A DNA stretch of 33,836 nucleotides. Source: Tardiphaga sp. (GTDB taxonomy: Bacteria > Pseudomonadota > Alphaproteobacteria > Rhizobiales > Xanthobacteraceae). Shown here one piece after another: positions 11,161 through 19,542 of the stretch. How positions within the stretch are numbered: the stretch's first letter is position 1; each line of letters begins with the position of its first letter. The stretch covers positions 1-33,836 of the forward strand of contig JASBVG010000007.1 in the NCBI GenBank assembly GCA_030147505.1, written 5' to 3'. The translations under genes were made by a program, and so were the position numbers. A model generated the notes under the pieces. The model saw nothing but the letters and a program-made list of their open reading frames with translations, did not search any database and had not been told where the DNA came from.

Positions 11161-11275
11161 GGCAGCCTCGCGGACTTTGGTGGATACCGATTGATGGATA
11201 TCGCACGATCCGTCCGGCCGCCAGGCTTCTCGGGAGAGCAACCGGCAAGAACCGGCTGCGCTCTTTGAGAAGATA

Positions 11276-12154
11276 CTACGCCGCCACCGCCTGCTTCTCG
11301 CCCACCACCGGCAGACCTTCCTCGATCGGATACTTCACATCGCGGCTCCATTCGTTCCAGGAGCCGAAATACATCCGCACATCGGCTACGCCGGCATTCT
11401 TCAGCGCGAGGAACGTGTTCGAGGCACGAGCCCCCTTGAAGCAGTAGAGATAGACCGTGGTCGACGGCGTGATGCCCACCGTCGCGCATTCGGCAAGGAT
11501 CTCGTTCTTCGACTTGAAGCGCGGGCCCTCGCCGGTGGGCTTCATCATACGATACCATTCGATCCACACCGCGCCGGGGATGCGGCCCATGCGTGGGCAG
11601 AAATCCTTCCCATAGGGCGAAGAGCTTTCGCCGATCCATTCATCGACATCGCGGACATCGAGAATGGCGATCGAGGGATTGCCGAGAGCCGCCTGCATCG
11701 TCGCTGCATCGATCAGGATCGAGCCCGCTTCCGGCTTGATGGCGAAGGATGCGGGCTTCGGTGTCGGAACGTCGGTGGTGGTCGGCAGGCCCTTCATGGT
11801 CCAGGCGTCGAAGCCGCCATGCAGCACCTTGATCCTGGGATAGCCAAGGAATTCGAGCAGGAAATAACCGCGGCACGACTGGCCGAAACCGGAATTCATC
11901 GACTGCTCGTAGATCACGGCGGTCTCTGCGCCGGAGAGACCAGCGCCACCGAAGGCCTCGGCAAACTTCTTCTTCAGTTCATCCATCCCTTCCGGCGTGG
12001 ACGTGGCAAGGAACGTGAAAATCTCATGGAGATTGACGGCGCCGGGGATGTGCCCGGCCGCATAGGCATCGGGATTGCGCGTGTCGATGATGACACAAGG
12101 CTCCGACGTCATGAATGTCGCGAGGTCGTCTGCGGAAATGAGAACATCTGCCAT
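11276..12154 (-). CDS. Tandem-rhodanese sulfurtransferase
   Basis: A 292-residue protein with two rhodanese domains: an N-terminal domain (about 5-125, with DTRNPDAYAAGHIPGAVN at 24-41) and a C-terminal catalytic domain (about 145-285, with LDVRDVDEW and RIPGAVWIEW). The active-site loop CFKGAR is at 238-243, with Cys238 expected to carry the persulfide; the matching N-domain loop has no Cys at that position, as in thiosulfate and 3-mercaptopyruvate sulfurtransferases. It moves sulfane sulfur from a donor to a thiol acceptor. The ATG at 12154 follows a strong GGAGG. The gene is probably the last in an osmC-acyl-CoA dehydrogenase-sulfurtransferase transcript. The sulfur donor cannot be told from the loop. 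Confidence 0.9.
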   Translation of the reverse strand: MADVLISADDLATFMTSEPCVIIDTRNPDAYAAGHIPGAVNLHEIFTFLATSTPEGMDELKKKFAEAFGGAGLSGAETAVIYEQSMNSGFGQSCRGYFLLEFLGYPRIKVLHGGFDAWTMKGLPTTTDVPTPKPASFAIKPEAGSILIDAATMQAALGNPSIAILDVRDVDEWIGESSSPYGKDFCPRMGRIPGAVWIEWYRMMKPTGEGPRFKSKNEILAECATVGITPSTTVYLYCFKGARASNTFLALKNAGVADVRMYFGSWNEWSRDVKYPIEEGLPVVGEKQAVAA

Positions 12155-12247
12155 TGCAAGCCTCCACTGAGTTGAACACCGTTGTTGAACCGTTTGTAGA
12201 AGAGCCGTTTTGTAGAAAGATGCTGCGTCGTCGCGCCCTGACCTAAA

Positions 12248-13375
12248 TCAATGGCTGCCACCTCCCTCCCGCTCGCGGGCGTTGTCCGCGAGCATCTTGC
12301 GGAGCTGTTTGGTGGCGGGGGTCACGATCGCCACGAAATAGGCCTCGCGCAGACGCCGCTGCGCGCGATGGGATCTGAGATAACCGCGCGCGCCACAATG
12401 CAGCATCGCGGCATGGGCCGTAGCGACCGCGGCATCGCCCGCGCGCAAGCGCAGATCGATAACGGCGCGCCAATAGTCATTGCCGGTTTCGTAAGGCGTC
12501 GCGGCCAGCATCATCGTCTCGGCCTCCATCTTTGCGAGCAGGCCGGCGAAGTCCCCGGGCTGTTGCGGCAGAAAGCAGTTCACATGTGCAAGTGACGGCT
12601 TCACGCTGTCCATGATCGCGATGCAGTCGCGGATCAGTCCGAGCCCCATGCCCATCTGCATCAGGATGAATCCGGCGCGGATCTTCTTCACGAGAGGCAT
12701 CGCCGGCGCGGCGAGCACCTGATCATCCGGGATAAAGACGTCGCGGAATTGCACCGCATAGGTGCCCGTGCCGTCCATGGCGAGAAACGGCTTGCACGGC
12801 GTCAGCGACAGGTTCTCGTCGGCACAATCGGCGATGAACATCACCTTCTCGCCGGTCTCCTCGACCTCGAAGATCGTGCCGAACAGATGATCGGGACCCA
12901 GATTGGACACCCATGGCAGCGCGCCGCGCACGACATAGCCGCCTTCGGTGCGCTTGCCTTTCAGCTTCAGCTTCTCGATGCCGAAGAAGCTCTTCATCGG
13001 ATTGGAAAGTCCGGTGCCGCCCAGCGTCTTGCCGCTCGCGACGGCGTTGAGATACTTCGCCTTCAGCGCGGCATTGTCGGAGTTCAGGATGTACCAGACC
13101 AAAGTGTTCTGGCACCAGGCCATGAAGGCGGTGGAGCCGCAGGTCTCACCGATGATGGAGATGCCCGCGATCGTGTCGCGCAGGTCGGCATGCGCAGACC
13201 ACGCACCGACATCGCCGAGATGGCGCAGCGCCTGATCGGGATAGATCGTGCCCTCGTCGATCTCCAGCGCGATCGGCGTCAGCTCTTGCCGTGCGACGGC
13301 ACCGATGCGATCGACAAGCGGCTCGGTGTCGTCCGTTGGTTCATCCGATTTCCGCAACAGCGCCGTCATGGTCAT
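12248..13375 (-). CDS. Acyl-CoA dehydrogenase-family flavoprotein (possible monooxygenase type)
   Basis: A 375-residue protein of the acyl-CoA dehydrogenase fold: a helical N-domain (about 15-105), a beta-domain (about 106-225, with GGTGLSNPMKSFFG and PWVSN) and a C-terminal four-helix domain. It is divergent. In the C-terminal stretch REAYFVAIVTPAT, the position aligned by eye with the catalytic Glu of classical enzymes (IYEGT) reads Thr. That pattern occurs in flavin-dependent monooxygenases of this fold, such as the DszC/SfnC group, so oxidation of an acyl-CoA is not assured. The ATG at 13375 has GGAG six bases upstream; upstream ATGs at 13387 and 13390 lack a ribosome binding site. It lies 66 bases after osmC and 93 bases before the sulfurtransferase. 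Confidence 0.85.
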   Translation of the reverse strand: MTMTALLRKSDEPTDDTEPLVDRIGAVARQELTPIALEIDEGTIYPDQALRHLGDVGAWSAHADLRDTIAGISIIGETCGSTAFMAWCQNTLVWYILNSDNAALKAKYLNAVASGKTLGGTGLSNPMKSFFGIEKLKLKGKRTEGGYVVRGALPWVSNLGPDHLFGTIFEVEETGEKVMFIADCADENLSLTPCKPFLAMDGTGTYAVQFRDVFIPDDQVLAAPAMPLVKKIRAGFILMQMGMGLGLIRDCIAIMDSVKPSLAHVNCFLPQQPGDFAGLLAKMEAETMMLAATPYETGNDYWRAVIDLRLRAGDAAVATAHAAMLHCGARGYLRSHRAQRRLREAYFVAIVTPATKQLRKMLADNAREREGGGSH

Positions 13376-13441
13376 GTCGATCTCCATCATGCGAGAAAAC
13401 AAGACGAAGCGGCCGTATCGCTGCGGCCGCGGTACTCGTGT

Positions 13442-13984
13442 TCAGGCAATGACTTCGAGATTGACCGGACGCGTGAACGTGTTGGCGACAGGCGACCACT
13501 TCTTCACATGATCGATGAGTGCGTCGACGTCCGACTGCGGAACGCCTTCGCATTCCATCTCGACCTTCACGCGGACATCGGTGAAGCCGACCGGCTTCTC
13601 GCTGATATCGCCGGTGCCCCACACAGCGGTGATGTTGAGATCGCCTTCGAGCTGCAGTTCGAGCTTGTTGACGGTCCAGCCGCGATGCACGGCATTGGCG
13701 TGCAGGCCGACCGCGAGGCAGGAGCCGAGTGCAGCAAGCGAGGCTTCCGACGGGTTCGGCGCGGTGTCGTCGCCAAGCAGCGCCGGCGGCTCGTCGACGA
13801 TATAGGGCGGCAGGCTGCGGATATAGTTGGCGTGGCGGAACTTGCCTTCGGCGACGGTCTTGCATTTGAGCGTCTTGATGACGTTCGGATTGGCCTTGCC
13901 ATTGGCGATCAGCTGTTCGAGCCCGCCTTTGTCGATCGGTGCCAGGCAGCCCGTCAAAGCGGTTTTCGCGGCAACAGCAGTCAT
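13442..13984 (-). CDS. OsmC family protein
   Basis: A 180-residue OsmC/Ohr-fold protein. Cys89 sits in the conserved helix (SLAALGSCLAVGLHANA), as in OsmC and Ohr. The second conserved position, usually Cys in a CPV motif, reads Ser164 in WSPVANTF, so the classic two-Cys hydroperoxide-reductase cycle is not available. SPV-type OsmC relatives have no settled function. The ATG at 13984 follows GGGAG with about six bases between; longer upstream starts would cross the promoter. It is the first gene of the minus-strand set and lies directly beside a palindromic TetR operator candidate, so it is probably repressed by the divergent TetR protein. Confidence 0.9.
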   Translation of the reverse strand: MTAVAAKTALTGCLAPIDKGGLEQLIANGKANPNVIKTLKCKTVAEGKFRHANYIRSLPPYIVDEPPALLGDDTAPNPSEASLAALGSCLAVGLHANAVHRGWTVNKLELQLEGDLNITAVWGTGDISEKPVGFTDVRVKVEMECEGVPQSDVDALIDHVKKWSPVANTFTRPVNLEVIA

Positions 13985-14002
13985 GGACGTCTCCCTTGAA
14001 TA

Positions 14003-14022
14003 AATACGGAACGGTCTGTATT
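14003..14022. promoter_or_regulatory. Palindromic TetR-type operator candidate upstream of osmC
   Basis: AATACGGAACGGTCTGTATT is a near-palindrome: 16 of 20 positions are symmetric (AATACnGAnCGnTCnGTATT). It starts 19 bases before the osmC ATG, in the intergenic region shared with the divergent TetR gene. The GA-CG-TC core resembles operators of NemR-like TetR repressors. Position and symmetry support it as the regulator's own binding site. Confidence 0.7.
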
Positions 14023-14215
14023 CTGCACGAAGCGTGCCATTGCGCCTGGCTGGCGTCACCATGCGTGATTTCAATGCGTTACCGATGGCGCATGATGATC
14101 TGAGGCGCCCGGATGGTGGCCTGTGCTGCCGATTCGTCCGCCAACCGCCCGAATCTTGGTCAGATCCCGGAGCCTCGCTTGCGCGCGGGCCGGCGCATGT
14201 CATATTGACGCGGCC

Positions 14216-14887
14216 ATGAGCGATCCGATGCCGCAGGATTCCGAGAAAGTCACACCGCGCGCCCGGCTGATGGACGCCGCGACGAGGCTGTTCTGCAGAA
14301 ACGGCATCAACGCCACCGGCATCGACGCGATCGTCGCGGAAGCCGGAACAGCCAAGACGACCCTCTACAAGATCTTCAAATCAAAGGGAGATCTGGTCGA
14401 GGCCGTGCTCGAGACCGAAGGCAGGAGCTGGCGCGGCTGGTTTCTCGCAGCGATCGAGGCGCCATCGACGCCGCGCGAAAAACTCGATGCCATCTTTCCG
14501 GCGCTGAAAAAATGGTTCGGCGAAGAGGGTTACACGGGCTGCGTCTTCATCAATGCGGTCGGCGAGCATCCCAAGGACGAAACCCGTTTGCGGGAGCTCG
14601 CGATCCAGCATAAGTCTTTTGTTATCAACCATATAACCGACATCGCCAAGGCCGCCGGCGCGAGCCGTCCGGATTTTCTGGCGCATCAGATCGGACTCCT
14701 GATGGACGGCGCGATCGTTGCAGCCCTGGTCACGCGCGATCCTGGCGTCGCCGATGCGGCCGGCCAAGCCGCTGCGGCGCTGCTCGACGGCGCCTGCGGT
14801 CCCGCCAAGCCGAAACGCAAGAGAACGGTCGTTCTCCAGGGAGGCGCTGCTGCGCTCGCGAAAGAAGACCTTAGTGTCGTCGAATAG
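14216..14887 (+). CDS. TetR/AcrR family transcriptional regulator
   Basis: A 223-residue regulator with an N-terminal TetR DNA-binding domain (about 15-60): the RLMDAATRLF helix, a helix-turn-helix at about 34-53 (GIDAIVAEAGTAKTTLYKIF) and the following KSKGDLVEAVL. The C-terminal ligand domain is not assignable. Cys residues at 27, 109 and 194 could sense electrophiles or reactive sulfur, but this is speculation. The ATG at 14216 starts just ahead of the conserved domain; a longer in-frame extension lacks family similarity. It is divergent from osmC across 231 bases that contain a 20-bp palindrome, so it most likely represses the osmC set and perhaps itself. Confidence 0.9.
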   Translation: MSDPMPQDSEKVTPRARLMDAATRLFCRNGINATGIDAIVAEAGTAKTTLYKIFKSKGDLVEAVLETEGRSWRGWFLAAIEAPSTPREKLDAIFPALKKWFGEEGYTGCVFINAVGEHPKDETRLRELAIQHKSFVINHITDIAKAAGASRPDFLAHQIGLLMDGAIVAALVTRDPGVADAAGQAAAALLDGACGPAKPKRKRTVVLQGGAAALAKEDLSVVE

Positions 14888-14925
14888 TTGAGATTTAATC
14901 GGTCAAATCCGCCACTCTCGAAGAA

Positions 14926-14954
14926 TTGACAAATTGTTCAGTCCTTCGTGTTTT
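14926..14954 (+). promoter_or_regulatory. Candidate promoter upstream of sucA
   Basis: A perfect TTGACA lies at 14926-14931, and a T-rich stretch begins 17 bases later (14949 onward), though the -10 match is poor. It lies in the 181-base gap between tetR and sucA. Because sucA is cut off from sucCD by the accessory block, a promoter in this gap is needed. Confidence 0.4.
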
Positions 14955-15068
14955 TAAGGCGAACTTTCAATCTAGATAGGTTAGAAGGTCGCCGCATAAG
15001 GTTCGGTCCGTCAAAGGGCCAAATCCTCGCCCGAAACTCCGCGCGACTAGAAAATTCAGGACGCCAAA

Positions 15069-18002
15069 ATGTCTCGCCAGGACGCGAACGCCGCTTTTGC
15101 CCTCTCTTCATTCCTCCAGGGCGCCAACGCTACTTATATCGACGACCTCTACGCACAATTCGAAAAGGACCCCTCCTCGGTGGACGCCGAGTGGCAGGAG
15201 TTTTTCAAGAGTCTGAAGGACAACTCGACCGACGTGCAGAAGAATGCCGCCGGCCCGTCCTGGGAAAAGGCCAACTGGCCGGTCTCTCCCACCGACGATC
15301 TCACCCACGCACTGGACGGCAACTGGGCCAAGGTCGAGAAGGCCGTCGGCGCCAAGCTCGCCGCCAAGGCCGAGAAGGGCGACAAGGTTCCGGTCGGCGA
15401 TCTGATCCAGGCGACGCGCGACTCGGTTCGCGCGTTGATGCTGATCCGCGCCTACCGCATGCGCGGCCACTTCCACGCCAATCTCGATCCGCTCGGCATC
15501 GAAGGCGTCAAGGATCACGAGGAACTCGATCCCAAGTCCTACGGCTTCACCGACGCCGATCTCGACCGCAAGATCTTCATCGATAACGTCATCGGCCTCG
15601 AATACGGCACGCTGCGCGAGATCACCGCGATCCTCCAGCGCACCTATTGCCAGACGCTCGGCGTCGAATTCATGCACATCTCCAATCCCGTGCAGAAGGC
15701 CTGGATCCAGGAACGCATCGAAGGGCCCGACAAGGAAATCAGCTTCACGCCCGAAGGCCGCCGCGCCATCCTGATGAAGCTGATCGAGGCTGACGGCTTC
15801 GAGAAGTTCTGCGACGTCAAATTCACCGGCACCAAGCGCTTCGGCCTCGACGGCGGCGAATCGCTGATCCCTGCGCTCGAACAGATCATCAAGCGCGGCG
15901 GCAGCCTCGGCGTGAAGGAAATCGTGCTCGGCATGCCGCATCGCGGCCGCCTCAACGTGCTGACCCAGGTGATGGGCAAGCCGCACCGCGCGCTGTTCCA
16001 TGAATTCAAGGGCGGCTCGGCCAACCCCGACGAAGTCGAGGGTTCAGGCGACGTGAAGTATCACCTCGGCGCCTCGTCGGACCGCGAGTTCGACCAGAAC
16101 AGGATCCATCTGTCGCTGACCGCCAACCCGTCGCATCTCGAAATCGTCGATCCCGTGGTGCTCGGCAAGGTTCGCGCCAAGCAGGACCAGCATGGCGATC
16201 CGCCGGACATGCGCGTCTCGGTGCTGCCGCTGCTCATGCATGGCGACGCGGCCTTTGCGGGCCAGGGCGTCGTCGCGGAATGTTTCGCGCTGTCGGACCT
16301 GAAGGGCTACCGCACCGGCGGTTCGATCCACTTCATCGTCAACAATCAGATCGGCTTCACCACCTATCCGCGCTACTCGCGGTCGTCGCCCTATCCGTCC
16401 GACGTCGCCAAGATGATCGACGCGCCGATCTTCCACGTGAACGGCGACGATCCGGAAGCCGTCGTGTTCGCGGCCAAGATCGCGATCGAATTCCGTCAGA
16501 AGTTCCACAAGCCTGTCGTCATCGACATGTTCTGCTATCGCCGCCACGGCCACAACGAAGGCGACGAACCAGCCTTCACCCAGCCGGTGATGTACAAGAA
16601 GATCGGCGCGCATGAGACCACGCTGGATCTCTATTCCAAGCGCCTGATCGCCGAAAACGTCATCAGCCAGGCCGATTTCGACAAGGCGAAGGCCGACTGG
16701 CGATCCAAGCTGGACACGGAGCTCGACGCCGGCACCAGCTACAAGCCGAACAAGGCCGACTGGCTCGACGGCAAGTGGTCTGGCCTGAAGATCGCGCATG
16801 ACGACGAAGAGCCGCGTCGCGGCGTCACCGGCGTCGATGTCGCTGTCCTGAAGGCGATCGGCGCCAGCATCACCAAGGTGCCTGATGGTTTCCGAATCCA
16901 CCGCACGGTGCAGCGTTTCCTCGACGCGCGCGCCAAGGCGATTTCGTCGGGCGAAGGCATCGACTGGGCGACCGGCGAAGCGCTGGCCTTCTGCTCGCTG
17001 ATGGAAGAAGGCCACCACATCCGCCTGTCCGGCCAGGACTCCGAACGCGGCACCTTCTCGCAGCGTCACTCGGTCTGGTTCGACCAGGAAGACGAGAGCC
17101 GCTACACGCCGTTCAACCATCTCGGCGAGAAGCAGGGCCGCTACGAGGTCATCAACTCGCTGCTGTCGGAAGAGGCCGTGCTCGGCTTCGAATATGGCTA
17201 CTCGCTCGCCGAACCGAACACCCTCACCCTGTGGGAAGCGCAGTTCGGCGACTTCGCCAACGGCGCGCAGGTGGTGTTCGACCAGTTCATCTCCTCGGGC
17301 GAACGCAAGTGGCTGCGCATGTCGGGCCTCGTCTGCCTGCTGCCGCACGGCTATGAAGGCCAGGGCCCCGAGCACTCCTCGGCGCGCCTCGAGCGCTTCC
17401 TGCAGATGTGCGCGGAAGACAACATGCAGGTGGTCAATCCGACCACGCCGGCGAACTACTTCCACATGCTGCGCCGTCAGCTCAAGCGCGAGATCCGCAA
17501 GCCGCTGATCGTGATGACGCCGAAGTCGCTGTTGCGCCACAAGCGTGCGGTGTCGAAGCTCGACGAACTCGGTGCAGGCACCTCGTTCCACCGCGTGCTG
17601 TTCGACGATGCCGAGAAGCTGCAGCCGGACAACAAGATCCGTCGCGTCGTGCTGTGCTCCGGCAAGGTCTATTACGACCTGTTCGAGGAGCGCGAGAAGC
17701 GCGGTATCGACGACATCTATCTGCTGCGCATCGAGCAGCTCTATCCGGTGCCGCTGAAGACGCTGGTGCAGGAGCTGACCCGCTTCAAGGGTGCGGAATT
17801 CGTCTGGTGCCAGGAAGAACCGCGCAATATGGGCGGCTGGCACTTCATCGAACCGTATCTGGAATGGGTGCTCAACCAGATCAACGCGACCCACAAGCGT
17901 CCCCGTTACGCCGGCCGCGCCGCCTCGGCTGCGACTGCCACCGGCCTGATGTCCAAGCATCTCGCCCAGCTCAAGGCGTTCCTTGACGAGGCGCTCGGCT
18001 AA
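15069..18002 (+). CDS. sucA: 2-oxoglutarate dehydrogenase E1 component
   Basis: A 977-residue thiamine-diphosphate enzyme that decarboxylates 2-oxoglutarate and passes the succinyl group to the lipoyl arm of SucB. The N-terminus holds the conserved SFLQGANATYIDDLY segment (about 15-29) that binds the E2 partner. GMPHRGRLNVL begins at 288, with the cofactor-site His291. The ThDP/Mg motif HGDAAFAGQG is at 391-400, and the C-terminal half carries the transketolase-like pyrimidine domain with GHHIRLSGQDSERGTF. The ATG at 15069 follows AGGA with seven bases between. A 10-bp hairpin lies between sucA and sucB. Length and motifs are normal. Confidence 0.97.
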   Translation: MSRQDANAAFALSSFLQGANATYIDDLYAQFEKDPSSVDAEWQEFFKSLKDNSTDVQKNAAGPSWEKANWPVSPTDDLTHALDGNWAKVEKAVGAKLAAKAEKGDKVPVGDLIQATRDSVRALMLIRAYRMRGHFHANLDPLGIEGVKDHEELDPKSYGFTDADLDRKIFIDNVIGLEYGTLREITAILQRTYCQTLGVEFMHISNPVQKAWIQERIEGPDKEISFTPEGRRAILMKLIEADGFEKFCDVKFTGTKRFGLDGGESLIPALEQIIKRGGSLGVKEIVLGMPHRGRLNVLTQVMGKPHRALFHEFKGGSANPDEVEGSGDVKYHLGASSDREFDQNRIHLSLTANPSHLEIVDPVVLGKVRAKQDQHGDPPDMRVSVLPLLMHGDAAFAGQGVVAECFALSDLKGYRTGGSIHFIVNNQIGFTTYPRYSRSSPYPSDVAKMIDAPIFHVNGDDPEAVVFAAKIAIEFRQKFHKPVVIDMFCYRRHGHNEGDEPAFTQPVMYKKIGAHETTLDLYSKRLIAENVISQADFDKAKADWRSKLDTELDAGTSYKPNKADWLDGKWSGLKIAHDDEEPRRGVTGVDVAVLKAIGASITKVPDGFRIHRTVQRFLDARAKAISSGEGIDWATGEALAFCSLMEEGHHIRLSGQDSERGTFSQRHSVWFDQEDESRYTPFNHLGEKQGRYEVINSLLSEEAVLGFEYGYSLAEPNTLTLWEAQFGDFANGAQVVFDQFISSGERKWLRMSGLVCLLPHGYEGQGPEHSSARLERFLQMCAEDNMQVVNPTTPANYFHMLRRQLKREIRKPLIVMTPKSLLRHKRAVSKLDELGAGTSFHRVLFDDAEKLQPDNKIRRVVLCSGKVYYDLFEEREKRGIDDIYLLRIEQLYPVPLKTLVQELTRFKGAEFVWCQEEPRNMGGWHFIEPYLEWVLNQINATHKRPRYAGRAASAATATGLMSKHLAQLKAFLDEALG

Positions 18003-18019
18003 GCATTCACCGCCATCGC

Positions 18020-18044
18020 AATGCCCCGCTTCTCGCGGGGCATT
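18020..18044 (+). terminator. Hairpin between sucA and sucB (attenuator or processing site)
   Basis: AATGCCCCGC (18020-18029) and GCGGGGCATT (18035-18044) form a perfect 10-bp stem with a five-base loop, starting 18 bases after the sucA stop. No T-run follows, so a partial terminator, an RNA-stability element or a processing site is more likely than full termination. Confidence 0.55.
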
Positions 18045-18146
18045 CGCGTACCCGTCTTATTTGAAATCTACACTTCGACCTCTTTCAGGCCTGATCGATC
18101 CAAACACCTTCGGATCGGATCATCCGGCCGCAACAGGAAGCAGACC

Positions 18147-19394
18147 ATGACTGACATTCGCGTTCCCACGCTCGGCGAGTCCGTGACCGAAGCCACCATC
18201 GGCCGCTGGTTCAAAAAGGCCGGCGATGCCGTCGCCGTCGACGAGCCGTTGGTTGAACTCGAGACCGACAAGGTCACCATCGAAGTGCCGGCGCCCTCGG
18301 CCGGTACGCTCAGCGAAATCGTTGCCAAGGATGGCGAGACCGTCGCCGTCGGCGCGCTGCTCGGCCAGATCACCGATGGCGCCGGTGGTGCCAAGCCCGC
18401 GGCTGCCGCGCCCAAGGCTGAAGCTGCTCCGGCGCCCGCCGCCGCTGCTCCGGCCGCTGCCGCCGCTGCTCCGTCGAAGACCCTTGCCGCCGATACGCCG
18501 CAGGCCCCGTCCGTGCGCAAGCTGTCGGCCGAGAGCGGCATCGATGCCGCCGGCGTTGCCGGTTCAGGCAAGGATGGCCGCGTGACCAAGGGCGACATGC
18601 TCGCCGCCATCGAGAAGGCCGCCTCGTCGCCGACCCCGGTCAACCAGCCGGCCGCAGCCGTTCAGATGCGCGCCGCGTCGCCGGCGGATGACGCCGCCCG
18701 CGAAGAGCGCGTGAAGATGACGCGTCTGCGCCAGACCATCGCCCGCCGCCTCAAGGATGTGCAGAACACCGCTGCCATGCTCACCACCTTCAACGAGGTC
18801 GACATGACCGCGGTGATGGCGCTGCGCGCACAGTACAAGGACGTGTTCGAGAAGAAGCACGGCAACAAGCTCGGTTTCATGGGCTTCTTCACCAAAGCCT
18901 GCGTGCAGGCGCTGAAGGATATCCCGGCCGTCAATGCCGAGATCGACGGCAGCGACATCATCTACAAGAACTACTATCACGTCGGCGTCGCCGTCGGCAC
19001 CGACAAGGGCCTCGTGGTCCCGGTCGTGCGCGAATGCGACACCAAGTCGATCTCGCAGATCGAGCGCGACATCGCCGACTTCGGCAAGCGCGCCCGTGAC
19101 GGCCAGCTCAAGATCGACGAGATGCAGGGCGGTACCTTCACCATCACCAATGGCGGCATCTACGGCTCGCTGATGTCGACCCCGATCCTGAACGCGCCGC
19201 AGGCAGGCATTCTCGGCATGCACAAGATACAGGAGCGTCCGGTCGTGGTCGGCGGCAAGATCGAGATCCGCCCGATGATGTATCTGGCGCTCAGCTACGA
19301 TCACCGCGTGATCGACGGCAAGGAAGCCGTGACCTTCCTCGTGCGCGTCAAGGAGAGCCTGGAAGATCCAGCCCGTCTCGTTCTGGATCTGTGA
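18147..19394 (+). CDS. sucB: 2-oxoglutarate dehydrogenase E2 component (dihydrolipoyl succinyltransferase)
   Basis: A 415-residue acyltransferase core of the 2-oxoglutarate dehydrogenase complex. One lipoyl domain (about 2-77) has the modified Lys42 in [10 protein letters not shown]. An Ala/Pro-rich linker (about 80-112) leads to the peripheral subunit-binding domain (about 118-155, with [21 protein letters not shown]), and the catalytic domain (about 185-415) ends with SYDHRVIDG, where His386 and Asp390 are the active-site pair. The ATG at 18147 follows AGGAAG and matches the family N-terminus; a longer frame from 18021 would start inside the upstream hairpin. One lipoyl domain is the usual number for SucB. 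Confidence 0.97.
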   Translation: MTDIRVPTLGESVTEATIGRWFKKAGDAVAVDEPLVELETDKVTIEVPAPSAGTLSEIVAKDGETVAVGALLGQITDGAGGAKPAAAAPKAEAAPAPAAAAPAAAAAAPSKTLAADTPQAPSVRKLSAESGIDAAGVAGSGKDGRVTKGDMLAAIEKAASSPTPVNQPAAAVQMRAASPADDAAREERVKMTRLRQTIARRLKDVQNTAAMLTTFNEVDMTAVMALRAQYKDVFEKKHGNKLGFMGFFTKACVQALKDIPAVNAEIDGSDIIYKNYYHVGVAVGTDKGLVVPVVRECDTKSISQIERDIADFGKRARDGQLKIDEMQGGTFTITNGGIYGSLMSTPILNAPQAGILGMHKIQERPVVVGGKIEIRPMMYLALSYDHRVIDGKEAVTFLVRVKESLEDPARLVLDL

Positions 19395-19408
19395 TCACAC
19401 ATGCTGTC

Positions 19409-19512
19409 ATGGCCGGGCGTAGCGCGAAGCGCTGTTTCGCTAGATGTCCCGGCCATCCACGCCTTCCTGTACTGATAATCAAGACGTAGATGCCCGGGAC
19501 AAGCCCGGGCAT
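19409..19512. repeat. Pair of REP-like palindromes between sucB and the SDR gene
   Basis: ATGGCCGGG (19409-19417) pairs with CCCGGCCAT (19448-19456) around an imperfect inner stem. A second hairpin, ATGCCCGGG (19490-19498) with CCCGGGCAT (19504-19512), has a five-base loop. ATGGCCGGG...CCCGGCCAT-type modules are familiar intergenic repeats in Bradyrhizobium-like genomes. They lie in the SDR leader and could affect sucB 3'-end stability. Confidence 0.65.
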
Positions 19513-19542
19513 GGCCGAGAAGGGTCGAAAGGGCTGGTGCTC

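Noticed and set aside
11225..11260. Short repeated AACCGGC/AGAACCGG pattern upstream of vapB
   Set aside because: Arms are short and imperfect; it could be a VapB operator half-site but is not distinct enough to call.
12749..13999. Plus-strand open frame opposite the ACAD and osmC genes
   Set aside because: It crosses two well-supported minus-strand genes and their gap and has shadow-like composition; no motif was found.
16044..17960. Minus-strand open frame of over 600 codons opposite sucA
   Set aside because: The composition is typical of an antisense shadow; sucA on the plus strand is intact and unmistakable.
18021..18146. Longer SucB N-terminus from an upstream ATG
   Set aside because: The extension would start inside the sucA-sucB hairpin and lacks family similarity; [12 protein letters not shown] with AGGAAG upstream is the typical SucB start.
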